Origin: Bacteroidota bacterium
GTDB lineage: Bacteria > Bacteroidota > Bacteroidia > Bacteroidales > Prolixibacteraceae
Direction: 5' to 3'
NCBI GenBank assembly: GCA_024278975.1
Contig: JAJRSD010000074.1
Coordinates: 1-64,000 of the forward strand
DNA length: 64,000 nucleotides
Of the stretch, positions 33,696 to 42,329 are shown in pieces (within the stretch, counting starts at the first letter, position 1; each line of letters begins with the position of its first letter). Made by a program: the position numbers and the translations under genes. Below the pieces are notes generated by a model that made no database searches, was not told the DNA's origin, and saw nothing but the letters and a program-made list of their open reading frames with translations.

Positions 33696-34616
33696 TTAAA
33701 ACTGTTCAGTATTTTCATTCATAACATGTAGCGGCAAAACTATATTTCGCTGGTTACCAAATCCATTCAAAACTAAACTGTCAGTATATATTTCGAGAAT
33801 TGCAAAAGAGCTAATTTTTGTATTAACCATTCCTGAGATTGTAACATAGTGAATCCCGTTTTCGAATGCGTAACCTCCGTCGTGATGATGCCCGGAAATA
33901 AAAGCGACAACATTCGGGCTGCTTTCAATAATCTGTACAATATCATCGCCATTCCACAAAGAGGCAGCACGCATTGGTTTAACCGGCATGTGAGAAAATA
34001 CAATTACCTTCTGATTTAATAATTCAGCACTTTTCAACTCCTCTTTTAGCCATGCTTGTTGTTTTTCTCCAACTCCTCCATTCCAGTCGTAATGATTCTT
34101 TTTACCTTCTGTTTTTGCATAAAGAGCATCAATTTTTTTAATATCGTAGTTATGAATATAGTTTGAAAAATATGCATAATCGGTAGCATCTAATACAATA
34201 AAACGCCAATTGTTTTTCACATATGAGTAGTAAAAATCTGGCATATTCAATGTATTTAAAACATCACCCATTTTTATTGAGTCAATTGAAAAATCGTGAT
34301 TTCCCAACAAATGATAGTTTTCTATACCGGTATTAATTTTATCGTAAACCGGAATAATCGAATCGTAACTGCGCCACTCCTTATTAATTATGTCGCCAAG
34401 ATTTTGGATAAAATGAATGTTGTGATGATTTAATGTATCAATTGCTTCTTCCAGTTTCCATAACGACTCGTTGTAAAATCTCTCGCCCACGGTAGGAATA
34501 TCCTGATACTGTGGGTCGGCAATTAAGCCAATCTTAAGAATCGGTTCTGTTTGTTTATTTCGCATACACGAACTAAAAAAAATAATGCTCAGAGTGAGAA
34601 AAATATAATTCTTCAT
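33696..34616 (-). CDS. Calcineurin-like phosphoesterase lipoprotein
   Basis: This 306-residue protein has a lipoprotein signal with lipobox FSSC (Cys17). Dimetal motifs occur in order: GLIADPQYQ (D-x-Q, as in ADP-ribose/CDP-alcohol pyrophosphatases rather than D-x-H), NLGDIINK, LLGNHDFSI, VFSHMPVKP and ISGHHHDGG. This set is close to the Mn2+-dependent ADP-ribose/CDP-choline phosphohydrolase branch. Being lipid-anchored it acts outside the cytoplasm, so an extracytoplasmic nucleotide or phosphodiester substrate is likely. It is a single-gene unit, divergent from the VTT gene. Confidence 0.82.
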   Translation of the reverse strand: MKNYIFLTLSIIFFSSCMRNKQTEPILKIGLIADPQYQDIPTVGERFYNESLWKLEEAIDTLNHHNIHFIQNLGDIINKEWRSYDSIIPVYDKINTGIENYHLLGNHDFSIDSIKMGDVLNTLNMPDFYYSYVKNNWRFIVLDATDYAYFSNYIHNYDIKKIDALYAKTEGKKNHYDWNGGVGEKQQAWLKEELKSAELLNQKVIVFSHMPVKPMRAASLWNGDDIVQIIESSPNVVAFISGHHHDGGYAFENGIHYVTISGMVNTKISSFAILEIYTDSLVLNGFGNQRNIVLPLHVMNENTEQF

Positions 34617-34741
34617 AGTAATGATTTTAATTCCACCTATATTTCTGTTTTCAAAAGTAGTTTAATATTTAACCTGATTTCAAACTTTTATAACCAATTT
34701 TTGTTGTAATTTCAATTTTTAAAATTTTATAAATTCATATT

Positions 34742-35317
34742 GTGAAAATCAGTCCACGCATACAATTTCTTCTAAAAAACGGACTTAAAGGAATAGTCTG
34801 GCTTTTAGTACTATTAGCTGCCTTTTTCTTGTTCGAGGAGATTGTAATCTCAAAAAATCCAGATGTCTGGGTTGAACGGTTTTATGCTCAACCGCATATT
34901 ATTTACCTTATATATTTAGCTTCCGAATTCTTTTTCGGAATCATTCCACCCGAACTTTTTATGATTTGGGCAATTAATAAAGATACCATTGCACACTACT
35001 TTTTAAATCTTGCTTTTTTTGCAACTGTTTCGTATGCAATGGGTTATTTAAACTTTTTAATTGGTCGGTATTTTTACAAGCGAATAACATTTCGGTATTT
35101 CAGGCGAAAGTTCCTTAAAGAGTCGTGGCCGCTGGTGAAAAAATACGGTTTGTTTTTAATAATTGTCGCTGCACTTACACCCATTCCCTGGTCGGCGGTA
35201 AGCTTACTGGTTGGCTCAGCAGGTTACGAGTCAAAAAAATATTTAAAATACGCGTTATTCAGGTTTCTCCGGTTTGCCATTTACGGGTATATTATTTATC
35301 AGTCTCATCAGTTTTAA
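34742..35317 (+). CDS. Membrane protein, DedA/VTT-like
   Basis: This protein has 191 residues with a GTG start at 34742. There are about four membrane segments. FFFGIIPPELFMIWAINKDT and a re-entrant-type VAALTPIPWSAVSLLVGSAGY resemble VTT (DedA/SNARE-associated) proteins, which flip lipids across the inner membrane. The basic loop RYFRRKFLKESWPLVKKYG is also typical. The match is partial, and no functional residue beyond the Pro-containing loops is evident. A DUF6787 gene follows after 47 bases. Confidence 0.7.
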   Translation: MKISPRIQFLLKNGLKGIVWLLVLLAAFFLFEEIVISKNPDVWVERFYAQPHIIYLIYLASEFFFGIIPPELFMIWAINKDTIAHYFLNLAFFATVSYAMGYLNFLIGRYFYKRITFRYFRRKFLKESWPLVKKYGLFLIIVAALTPIPWSAVSLLVGSAGYESKKYLKYALFRFLRFAIYGYIIYQSHQF

Positions 35318-35364
35318 TATGTTTAAAAATTATACTTTTACCAACAAAAATAGTTAATCAGAAG

Positions 35365-35661
35365 ATGCTGAAAAAACTAAAGAAAAAATGGGGAATTAAG
35401 AGTGATTTTCAAATGGTAGTTTTACTGTTTGTATTTGCAAGTACCGGGAGTTTAACACTTTTTGCCCGAAAAGGAATTTTCTATTTGCTCGGATTAACAC
35501 CGGAAACCAGCATGTGGATAAAAGTTCCGCTATATATAATTTTTATATTTCCTACTTACCAAATTCTGTTTTTGCTTATAGGAACACTGCTGGGGCAATT
35601 TAAATTTGTATGGGAATTTGAGAAAAAAGTGTTCGGGAGATTTAGATTTAAACGAAAATGA
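35365..35661 (+). CDS. DUF6787 membrane protein
   Basis: This protein has 98 residues from ATG 35365 ([13 protein letters not shown]). The same frame is open far upstream, but that part only overlaps the previous gene out of frame. Two membrane segments ([44 protein letters not shown]) are followed by [19 protein letters not shown]...[15 protein letters not shown] and [12 protein letters not shown] are the family hallmarks. The function is unknown. Its stop overlaps the msrA start by 4 bases. Confidence 0.8.
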   Translation: MLKKLKKKWGIKSDFQMVVLLFVFASTGSLTLFARKGIFYLLGLTPETSMWIKVPLYIIFIFPTYQILFLLIGTLLGQFKFVWEFEKKVFGRFRFKRK

Positions 35662-36254
35662 GAGTACTTATTTTTATACTGATTTCTTTAACTATCACAA
35701 GTAATATTATGGGAAAGGATATGGAAAAAGCCACTCTTGGCGGAGGATGTTTTTGGTGTACCGAAGCGGTTTATCTGGAACTAAAAGGTGTTGTTGATGT
35801 TAAACCAGGTTACAGTGGTGGCGATGTAAAAAATCCGACATACGAGCAAGTTTGCACTAAAACCACCGGACATGCCGAAGTAATACAAATTACATTCGAC
35901 CCAAAAGTAGTTAGTTTTACCGAAATACTGGAAGTATTTTTTATGACTCACAACCCGACAACATTAAACAGGCAGGGAAACGATGTTGGACCGCAATATC
36001 GGTCTGCAATTTTTTATCATTCTGAAAAACAGAGAGAGACAGCCGAAAAAGTAATTCAACTATTTAACAAAGAGCAGGTTTACGACAACCCGATTGTTAC
36101 AGAAGTTACTGAATTTGAGAAATTTTACCCCGCAGAAGATTACCATGTAAACTATTTTGCACGAAATAAAAATCAGGGATATTGCCAGTTTGTAGTAGCT
36201 CCTAAAATGGAGAAATTCAGAAAGATTTTTAAAGATAAATTGAAAGAAAAATAA
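35658..36254 (+). CDS. msrA: Peptide methionine sulfoxide reductase MsrA, exported
   Basis: This protein has 198 residues. A hydrophobic N-terminus (residues 1-20) looks like a signal peptide or anchor, so repair probably occurs in the periplasm. The catalytic motif [12 protein letters not shown] (Cys31) is followed by [57 protein letters not shown] and [12 protein letters not shown]. These cover the full MsrA fold. It reduces methionine-S-sulfoxide in proteins. The start overlaps the DUF6787 stop (ATGA), so the two are translationally coupled. Confidence 0.95.
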   Translation: MRVLIFILISLTITSNIMGKDMEKATLGGGCFWCTEAVYLELKGVVDVKPGYSGGDVKNPTYEQVCTKTTGHAEVIQITFDPKVVSFTEILEVFFMTHNPTTLNRQGNDVGPQYRSAIFYHSEKQRETAEKVIQLFNKEQVYDNPIVTEVTEFEKFYPAEDYHVNYFARNKNQGYCQFVVAPKMEKFRKIFKDKLKEK

Positions 36255-36284
36255 TAAACATTTGTTGCTTTATATCGATTAATT

Positions 36285-36308
36285 AGTAGTTTAGTAGTTT
36301 AGTAGTTT
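36285..36308. repeat. AGTAGTTT triplet repeat
   Basis: Three tandem AGTAGTTT octamers lie in the 150-base gap before the metal-efflux operon. Confidence 0.7.
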
Positions 36309-36405
36309 ATGAAGATGTATTAAACTTTAAATGATAAAAAAAGTCAAATTATTTTCATTTAAAAACTTGTATTAATCTTCTCATACCAAAACCAAAAGCC
36401 AAAAA

Positions 36406-39400
36406 ATGATAAACCAAATAATCAATTTCAGTATTAAAAATAAGCTAATCGTAATTTTGTTTACCGCAACAATTGCAGCTTATGGAATTTATGCCGTTTC
36501 TCAAATTCCGGTGGGTGCCGTGCCCGATATTACCAACAATCAGGTTCAGGTAATTACCACTTCGGGGAATCTTTCAACGCAGGATGTTGAGCAATTTCTC
36601 ACCTATCCGGTTGAGCTCGAAATGTCGAACCTGCCCGGTGTAAAAGAGATTCGTTCCATCTCTAAATTCGGTCTTTCGGTGGTTACCATTGTTTTCGATG
36701 ATAATATGGGAACTTATCTTCCGCGCCAGCTCATTGCCGAGAAGATTAAAACGGCATCGGCAAATATTCCCGAAGGATTTGGGACACCTGAAATGGGTCC
36801 GATTTCAACCGGACTGGGCGAAATTTACCAATACATTTTAGATGTAAAAGAGGGTTACAAAGATAAATACACTCCCATGGAATTACGTACTATTCAGGAT
36901 TGGGTAGTAAAACGACAACTCTCGGGAATACCGGGAGTAGTGGAAGTTAATACCTGGGGCGGTTACCTGAAACAGTACGAGATATCAATCAATCCGCAGC
37001 GCCTGAAAAATTTTGATATCACATTAATTGAAGTTTACGATGCTGTTACACGAAACAATAGTCTGGCCGGTGGAGCCTACATCGAAAAGCAGAACCTGAG
37101 CTATTTTATCAGGGGCGACGGAATGGTAAAATCGATTGATGAAATTGGTGCAATTGTGGTAAAAAACAGTGATGATAAACCAATTTTAGTCCGCGACATT
37201 GCAGAGATTCAGTTCGGGCATGCCAACCGTTTTGGCGCAATTACCGCCAACGGCGAAGGCGAAAAAGTACTCGGGCAAATAATGATGCTGAAAAATGCCA
37301 ACTCAAAACAGGTTATCAGCGATGTGAAAACCCGTGTTGCAGAAGTACAGAAAAGTTTACCCGAAGGAATTTTTATCAACCCGATTCTGGAACGGAGCGA
37401 ACTGATTGCAAAAACATCGTTTACCATTGCAGAAAACCTTCTGCTCGGCTGTTTGATTGTGATTTTTATTGTGATTCTGTTACTCGGGAATATTCGTTCG
37501 GCACTGGTAATTGCCTCCATAATTCCTCTGGCATTGCTATTCACTATTTCGCTGATGTATATTTTTGGAATTGATGCCAACCTGATGAGTTTGGGTGCGC
37601 TCGATTTTGGAATTATTATCGACGGAGCGGTAATTATTGTTGAATTTATTGCCCTGCGAATCACCGCTGCCGGGGTGGAATTCAATAAAGCCGACAAGGA
37701 GCAGCGAATGGTATTAATCGACCGGATTACCTACGAAGGCGCATCGAAAATGATTAACTCCGCAATTTTCGGCCAGGTAATAATTTTGATTGTACTTATT
37801 CCAATTTTTGTGTTGAGTGGTGTTGAAGGGAAAATGTTTCGGCCCATGGCACTCTCGTTCAGCTTTGCGATTCTCGGTGCCATGATTTTAGGATTGACAT
37901 GGGTTCCGGTGGCATCGGCTATGTTTTTAAGACCACTAAAACAGAACAAGAAAAGCATTTCGAAATGGCTGATGAATCTCGCCTACAATTCGTACACGCC
38001 CGTTATTAAGTTGGCATATAATTACAAAAAAGTGGTGTTCGGAATGGCATTCGCCTCATTGATTTTAACCGGTTATCTTTTTACCAAAATAGGTGGCGAA
38101 TTTGTGCCCACACTCGACGAGGGCGATTTTGTAATTCAGCCGGTTTTTAAAACGGGAACTTCGCTCACAAAAACCATCGAACTGACCACAAAAATAGAGA
38201 CCATTTTAAAGGAGAATTTCCCCGAAGTTGACCAGATAGTTTCGCGCATTGGTGCTGCCGAAGTTCCAACCGACCCGATGTCGATGGAGGAGGTGGATGT
38301 TATAATAAAACTGAGACCAAAAGGAGAGTGGGTTTCGGCATCTACAAAAGAGGAACTTGCCAACCGGTTCAAGGAGGCGCTTTCAGTAATTCCGGGAATT
38401 GAATACGAGTTCACACAACCCATCGAAATGCGTTTCAACGAGCTGATTACCGGAGTTCGTGCCGATATTGCCGTGAAAATTTTTGGCGAGAATTTGGATT
38501 ACCTCAACCAAAAAGCAATCGAAATAAAACAACTGATAGAAGATGTGCCCGGTGCAGCCGATGTAATTATGGAAAAAACTGCCGGTCTGCCCCAGATGAT
38601 TGTGGACTACAAACGCGAGAAACTCGCCTACTATGGTCTTTCAACCGAAGAGCTGAACACACAGTTGTCGATGGCTTTTGGAGGTGCGGTGGCAGGTAAA
38701 ATTTTCGAAGGTGAAAAACGGTTCGATATGGTTGTACGTTTTCAGAAAGAGTTCCGCACCGACATCGAAAATATCAGGCAGCTAAATGTTGCTCTGCCCA
38801 ACGGAACCCAAATTCCGCTCGAACAACTTGCAAGCATTGAATATACAACAGGGCCGGCAAGGATTTCGCGCGACAATACCCACCGCCGGGTGGTTGTGAG
38901 TATTAACGTTCGCAACCGCGATTTGGAATCGGTGGTAAAAGATATTCAGGCAAAAATTGAAGATAACGTTCAGTTGCAACCCGGAAATTACATCACTTAC
39001 GGTGGTCAGTTCGAGAACTTGCAAAATGCCACCAAGCGGCTGAAACTCGCCGTTCCGATTGCCCTGCTTCTGATATTTATCTTTTTACATTTTGCTTTTA
39101 AATCGTTTAAAGATGCCGTACTGATTTTTACGGCTGTTCCGCTTTCTGCAGTTGGCGGTGTCTTCTTTTTATGGTTACGCGGAATGCCGTTCAGTGTTTC
39201 GGCGGGAATTGGATTTATAGCACTTTTCGGGGTGGCAGTACTCAACGGAATTGTGCTGATTGAACATCTAAAAGAGCTGAAAAAAGAGGGGCTGACTGAC
39301 ATTAGGGAGTTGGTTATGCGCGCTACACACGAGCGGTTGCGCCCCGTTTTGCTTACCGCAGCAGCAGCAGCACTGGGATTTCTACCCATGGCAATTTCCA

Positions 39401-40752
39401 CTTCGGCAGGTGCCGAAGTTCAACGCCCGCTGGCAACCGTTGTAATTGGCGGATTGATAACATCGACACTGCTTACAATGATTGCTTTGCCGTTGTTGTA
39501 CGCCGTGTTAAACAACGTAACCGGCATTCAACTTTTTCCACCAAAATTCAAACGTACCTTAATTTTAATCCTTATTCCGCTGCTTGCTTTTGGAGGGTTA
39601 CAGGCAAATGCACAGGAACAAAACCGGAATATCACACTTGAACAGGCCATTGAAATTGCGGTAGCCAACAACAAAGAGTTAAATGCTTATTTTCTGATGA
39701 CGGAGCAGAGCAAAGCTTTAATTCCAACGGCGTACTCCATCGATCCCACAAATATTTTTTACGATTACGACCAAAATAATATGGCTGAGAATGGCTACCC
39801 ACTGAATGTTTTTGGAATTGAGCAGAGCTTTAAATTTCCCACGGTTTACACCTCGCAGCGTAAAGTGAATACGTTGTATAGCTCCATCTCGGAAACCAAA
39901 TACCGGGTTCATAAAAATAAATTATCGCGGAGGGTGGCACAAAATTACCTTACCATTCAGTATTTGCTGAACAAACAGTTTTACTACGAAAAACTTGACA
40001 GTATCTATTCGGGGTTTTTAAAAGCGGTAAAAACTAATTTTGAACTGGGTGGAATTTCGCAACTCGAAAAACTGAATGCCGAGGCGAACAATCAGAAAAT
40101 TGCATTGAAAAACCGACAGCTGGAGTACGATTTGCAGATTGCTTTAAACGAATTAAAATCGCTTCTGCAAACCGATACCACTTTTATTGTGCCCTACCAG
40201 CCGTTGCAGCCTTTAGCGGTAAAATCAGACACCACTGTTCACCCTGAAATAGTTTTAGGAAAACAGTTTGTCGATTTGGAGAACAGCCGTTTGAAAGCTG
40301 AGAAAAACAAGTTTTTGCCCGATATTAATTTGGCCTATTACAATGGTAAAAACTCGTATCAAAATGCTAAAAATTACAATGGCTACACTGTAGGGCTGGG
40401 CATTCCACTCTTTTTCGGGGAAAAGAAATCGCGTGTAAATGCGGCCAAAATATCTATTCAGGTTGCCATGGAACAGGAGCGAAACCTGCAAATTGCCTAC
40501 AAAAAGAAACGCGATGAATTAAATCAGCAACTAAAGAAATACACCGAGTCGCTGGAATATTACAACAATTTTGGTGAGAAACTTTACACCGAAATTATTT
40601 ACTCGGCTCAAAAAAGTTACGACTCGGGAGTTATCGATATTTATAAATATTTGCAAAGTATGGAAACGGCAACCACCATAAAATTAGAGTACCTTCAAAA
40701 CCTTTGGGAGAGCAACAAAATTGTTTTAGAAATAAATTACTTCACACTATAA
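36406..40752 (+). CDS. CusA/CzcA-type heavy-metal RND pump fused to TolC-like protein
   Basis: This protein has 1448 residues. Residues 1 to about 1040 are a complete HME-RND permease with twelve membrane segments. The intramembrane acidic motif is LDFGIIIDGAVIIVE (Asp400, Asp406, Glu413), and the porter domain includes MEEVDVIIKLRPKGEW. Near residue 1050 a second signal-peptide-like stretch (RTLILILIPLLAFGGLQANAQ) leads into a TolC-family outer-membrane factor (about 1075-1448: NITLEQAIEIAVANNKELNA, YLTIQYLLNKQFYYEKLD). The fusion joins inner-membrane pump and outer-membrane duct in one chain. Which cation (Cu, Zn, Co, Cd) is unclear. The adaptor gene follows after 10 bases. Confidence 0.92.
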   Translation: MINQIINFSIKNKLIVILFTATIAAYGIYAVSQIPVGAVPDITNNQVQVITTSGNLSTQDVEQFLTYPVELEMSNLPGVKEIRSISKFGLSVVTIVFDDNMGTYLPRQLIAEKIKTASANIPEGFGTPEMGPISTGLGEIYQYILDVKEGYKDKYTPMELRTIQDWVVKRQLSGIPGVVEVNTWGGYLKQYEISINPQRLKNFDITLIEVYDAVTRNNSLAGGAYIEKQNLSYFIRGDGMVKSIDEIGAIVVKNSDDKPILVRDIAEIQFGHANRFGAITANGEGEKVLGQIMMLKNANSKQVISDVKTRVAEVQKSLPEGIFINPILERSELIAKTSFTIAENLLLGCLIVIFIVILLLGNIRSALVIASIIPLALLFTISLMYIFGIDANLMSLGALDFGIIIDGAVIIVEFIALRITAAGVEFNKADKEQRMVLIDRITYEGASKMINSAIFGQVIILIVLIPIFVLSGVEGKMFRPMALSFSFAILGAMILGLTWVPVASAMFLRPLKQNKKSISKWLMNLAYNSYTPVIKLAYNYKKVVFGMAFASLILTGYLFTKIGGEFVPTLDEGDFVIQPVFKTGTSLTKTIELTTKIETILKENFPEVDQIVSRIGAAEVPTDPMSMEEVDVIIKLRPKGEWVSASTKEELANRFKEALSVIPGIEYEFTQPIEMRFNELITGVRADIAVKIFGENLDYLNQKAIEIKQLIEDVPGAADVIMEKTAGLPQMIVDYKREKLAYYGLSTEELNTQLSMAFGGAVAGKIFEGEKRFDMVVRFQKEFRTDIENIRQLNVALPNGTQIPLEQLASIEYTTGPARISRDNTHRRVVVSINVRNRDLESVVKDIQAKIEDNVQLQPGNYITYGGQFENLQNATKRLKLAVPIALLLIFIFLHFAFKSFKDAVLIFTAVPLSAVGGVFFLWLRGMPFSVSAGIGFIALFGVAVLNGIVLIEHLKELKKEGLTDIRELVMRATHERLRPVLLTAAAAALGFLPMAISTSAGAEVQRPLATVVIGGLITSTLLTMIALPLLYAVLNNVTGIQLFPPKFKRTLILILIPLLAFGGLQANAQEQNRNITLEQAIEIAVANNKELNAYFLMTEQSKALIPTAYSIDPTNIFYDYDQNNMAENGYPLNVFGIEQSFKFPTVYTSQRKVNTLYSSISETKYRVHKNKLSRRVAQNYLTIQYLLNKQFYYEKLDSIYSGFLKAVKTNFELGGISQLEKLNAEANNQKIALKNRQLEYDLQIALNELKSLLQTDTTFIVPYQPLQPLAVKSDTTVHPEIVLGKQFVDLENSRLKAEKNKFLPDINLAYYNGKNSYQNAKNYNGYTVGLGIPLFFGEKKSRVNAAKISIQVAMEQERNLQIAYKKKRDELNQQLKKYTESLEYYNNFGEKLYTEIIYSAQKSYDSGVIDIYKYLQSMETATTIKLEYLQNLWESNKIVLEINYFTL

Positions 40753-40762
40753 AAAAAGCACA

Positions 40763-41902
40763 ATGAGATTTATTTATATACCTGTTTCGTTATTTTTAAT
40801 TGCAGCTGCAACTGTGTTGGGTGGCTGTTCCGGAGCAACAGAAAATGACACAAACACAGAGGAACAACCGGTTTCCGACAACTTAGTTAGAATTAGCAAC
40901 GAGCAATTCAAAGCCGAAAAGATGCAACTGGGCAACAGTGTTACCCGTTCGTTCTCGCATGGTTTTAGCACCAACGGAATTGTAACGGCATCGCCGCAAG
41001 ACAAAGCCGATGTTTATGTTTATGTATCGGGAATGGTAAAATCGATTTCGGTAAATCTGGGCAGTTTTGTTCGAAAAGGAACCGAACTTTGTAGGTTCGA
41101 GAGTAAGGAGTTTATCAGTATGCAACAACAATACCTGGTTTTGCTGGCACAATTAAAGGCAACCGAAGCAAACTATAACCGAACCAAAGCGCTGTTCGAC
41201 GAGAAAGTTGCATCGCAAAAAGAGTATTATGCCATAGAGAGTGATTTTAAAATGCTGCAAGCAAAACTGAAAGCACTGCAAGCCGAGCTGAAAATACTGA
41301 GTATTGACATCAAAAATCTCGAGAAGGGAAATATTGAAACTTACTTGTCGGTTGTGTCGCCAATTGAAGGTTATATTACCGAACAAACCTGTAACCTCGG
41401 GCAGTTTGTCGATTCTCAAAAATTGCTCTTCCGGGTAATCGACAACCGGAACCTGCAACTCCATTTTTTCGTTTATCAGGAAAATATTGATGCAGTTCGA
41501 ACCGGACAGGTTTTGAATATTTACAGCCCCGACAACCGTGAAATCACTTTTGGGGCAAAAATAATTTCGATTGGGAAATCAATCGACCCCGAAACAAAAA
41601 GTATAAAATGTATTGCCGAATTGGAGAACAACTCTAACCACCGGTTTATTAGCGGCATGTATTTTCAGGTTGACGTGAAAACCGATGCGCAGGACGCCAC
41701 TGCCATTCCGAGTGAAGCGGTGATGAAAATTGAAAATAAATTCTATATTTTGGTGAAGGAAAAACAGGATGCCGATAATATCTATTTCAGTAAAAAAGAG
41801 GTTGTTCCCGGATTGGTTTCCGATGGATTTACCCAAATTACCGGAAGTGGGAATCTAAACGATGTGTTAATTAAAGGAACTTATTATTACGAAAACGAGT
41901 AA
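40763..41902 (+). CDS. Metal-efflux RND periplasmic adaptor lipoprotein
   Basis: This 379-residue protein has a lipobox LGGC near residue 21. The order of segments is beta-barrel strand, lipoyl half (VYVYVSGMVKSISVNLGSFVRKGTELCRFE), a long alpha-hairpin (SMQQQYLVLLAQLKATEANYNRTKAL to KALQAELKILSIDIKNLEK), second lipoyl half (SPIEGYITEQTCNLGQFVDSQ), and the membrane-proximal domain. This is a CusB/CzcB-type adaptor. It bridges the fused CusA-TolC protein encoded just upstream. The hairpin is long enough to reach the TolC part. Confidence 0.9.
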   Translation: MRFIYIPVSLFLIAAATVLGGCSGATENDTNTEEQPVSDNLVRISNEQFKAEKMQLGNSVTRSFSHGFSTNGIVTASPQDKADVYVYVSGMVKSISVNLGSFVRKGTELCRFESKEFISMQQQYLVLLAQLKATEANYNRTKALFDEKVASQKEYYAIESDFKMLQAKLKALQAELKILSIDIKNLEKGNIETYLSVVSPIEGYITEQTCNLGQFVDSQKLLFRVIDNRNLQLHFFVYQENIDAVRTGQVLNIYSPDNREITFGAKIISIGKSIDPETKSIKCIAELENNSNHRFISGMYFQVDVKTDAQDATAIPSEAVMKIENKFYILVKEKQDADNIYFSKKEVVPGLVSDGFTQITGSGNLNDVLIKGTYYYENE

Positions 41903-41944
41903 TTTCTTCGATTATAGTTAATGGTTCTGTTACTTTGTAGTGGA

Positions 41945-42268
41945 ATGAACAGAGACAAGAAAAATATTATCTCTTTTTTGTTGGCAGCGGTTCTGCTAAT
42001 GCCGGTAGTCGTTCAGTTTGCCGACGGGCAGTTTCACCATCACCACCATAAACACACACATTCCATAACCGGTGTGCTGCAATTGGAAGATTATAATGAA
42101 GATTGCCCGATTGCAGCGTTCGAATATTTTCTCTTTCAGTCCGACGAACTTAAATATGAACCGGAAAAACATTTGGTTGCCGATAGATTAACGATTCCGC
42201 AACCCCAAAATTCGCTAACAAATTATTTCGATTACTCCTTTCTGTTACGCGCACCACCCGTAATGTAA
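41945..42268 (+). CDS. Small His-rich exported protein
   Basis: This protein has 107 residues from ATG 41945 (MNRDKKNIISFLL). An N-terminal signal peptide or anchor is followed by GQFHHHHHKHTHS, with seven His in nine residues, a clear metal-binding cluster. The rest (QLEDYNEDCPIAAFEYFLFQ) contains one Cys. It lies between the adaptor and the TonB receptor of a metal-efflux operon, so it probably binds the exported metal in the periplasm as a chaperone or buffer. No named family was recognised, but small His-rich proteins are frequent in such loci. Confidence 0.75.
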   Translation: MNRDKKNIISFLLAAVLLMPVVVQFADGQFHHHHHKHTHSITGVLQLEDYNEDCPIAAFEYFLFQSDELKYEPEKHLVADRLTIPQPQNSLTNYFDYSFLLRAPPVM

Positions 42269-42329
42269 CACTTATTTCAATTCCCTCACACTGTAAATAT
42301 TTCCATTTTCAATTTTATAATCGTATAAA

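Noticed and set aside
35125-35364. N-terminal extension of the DUF6787 protein
   Set aside because: It overlaps the VTT-like gene in another frame. The family starts at the ATG at 35365.
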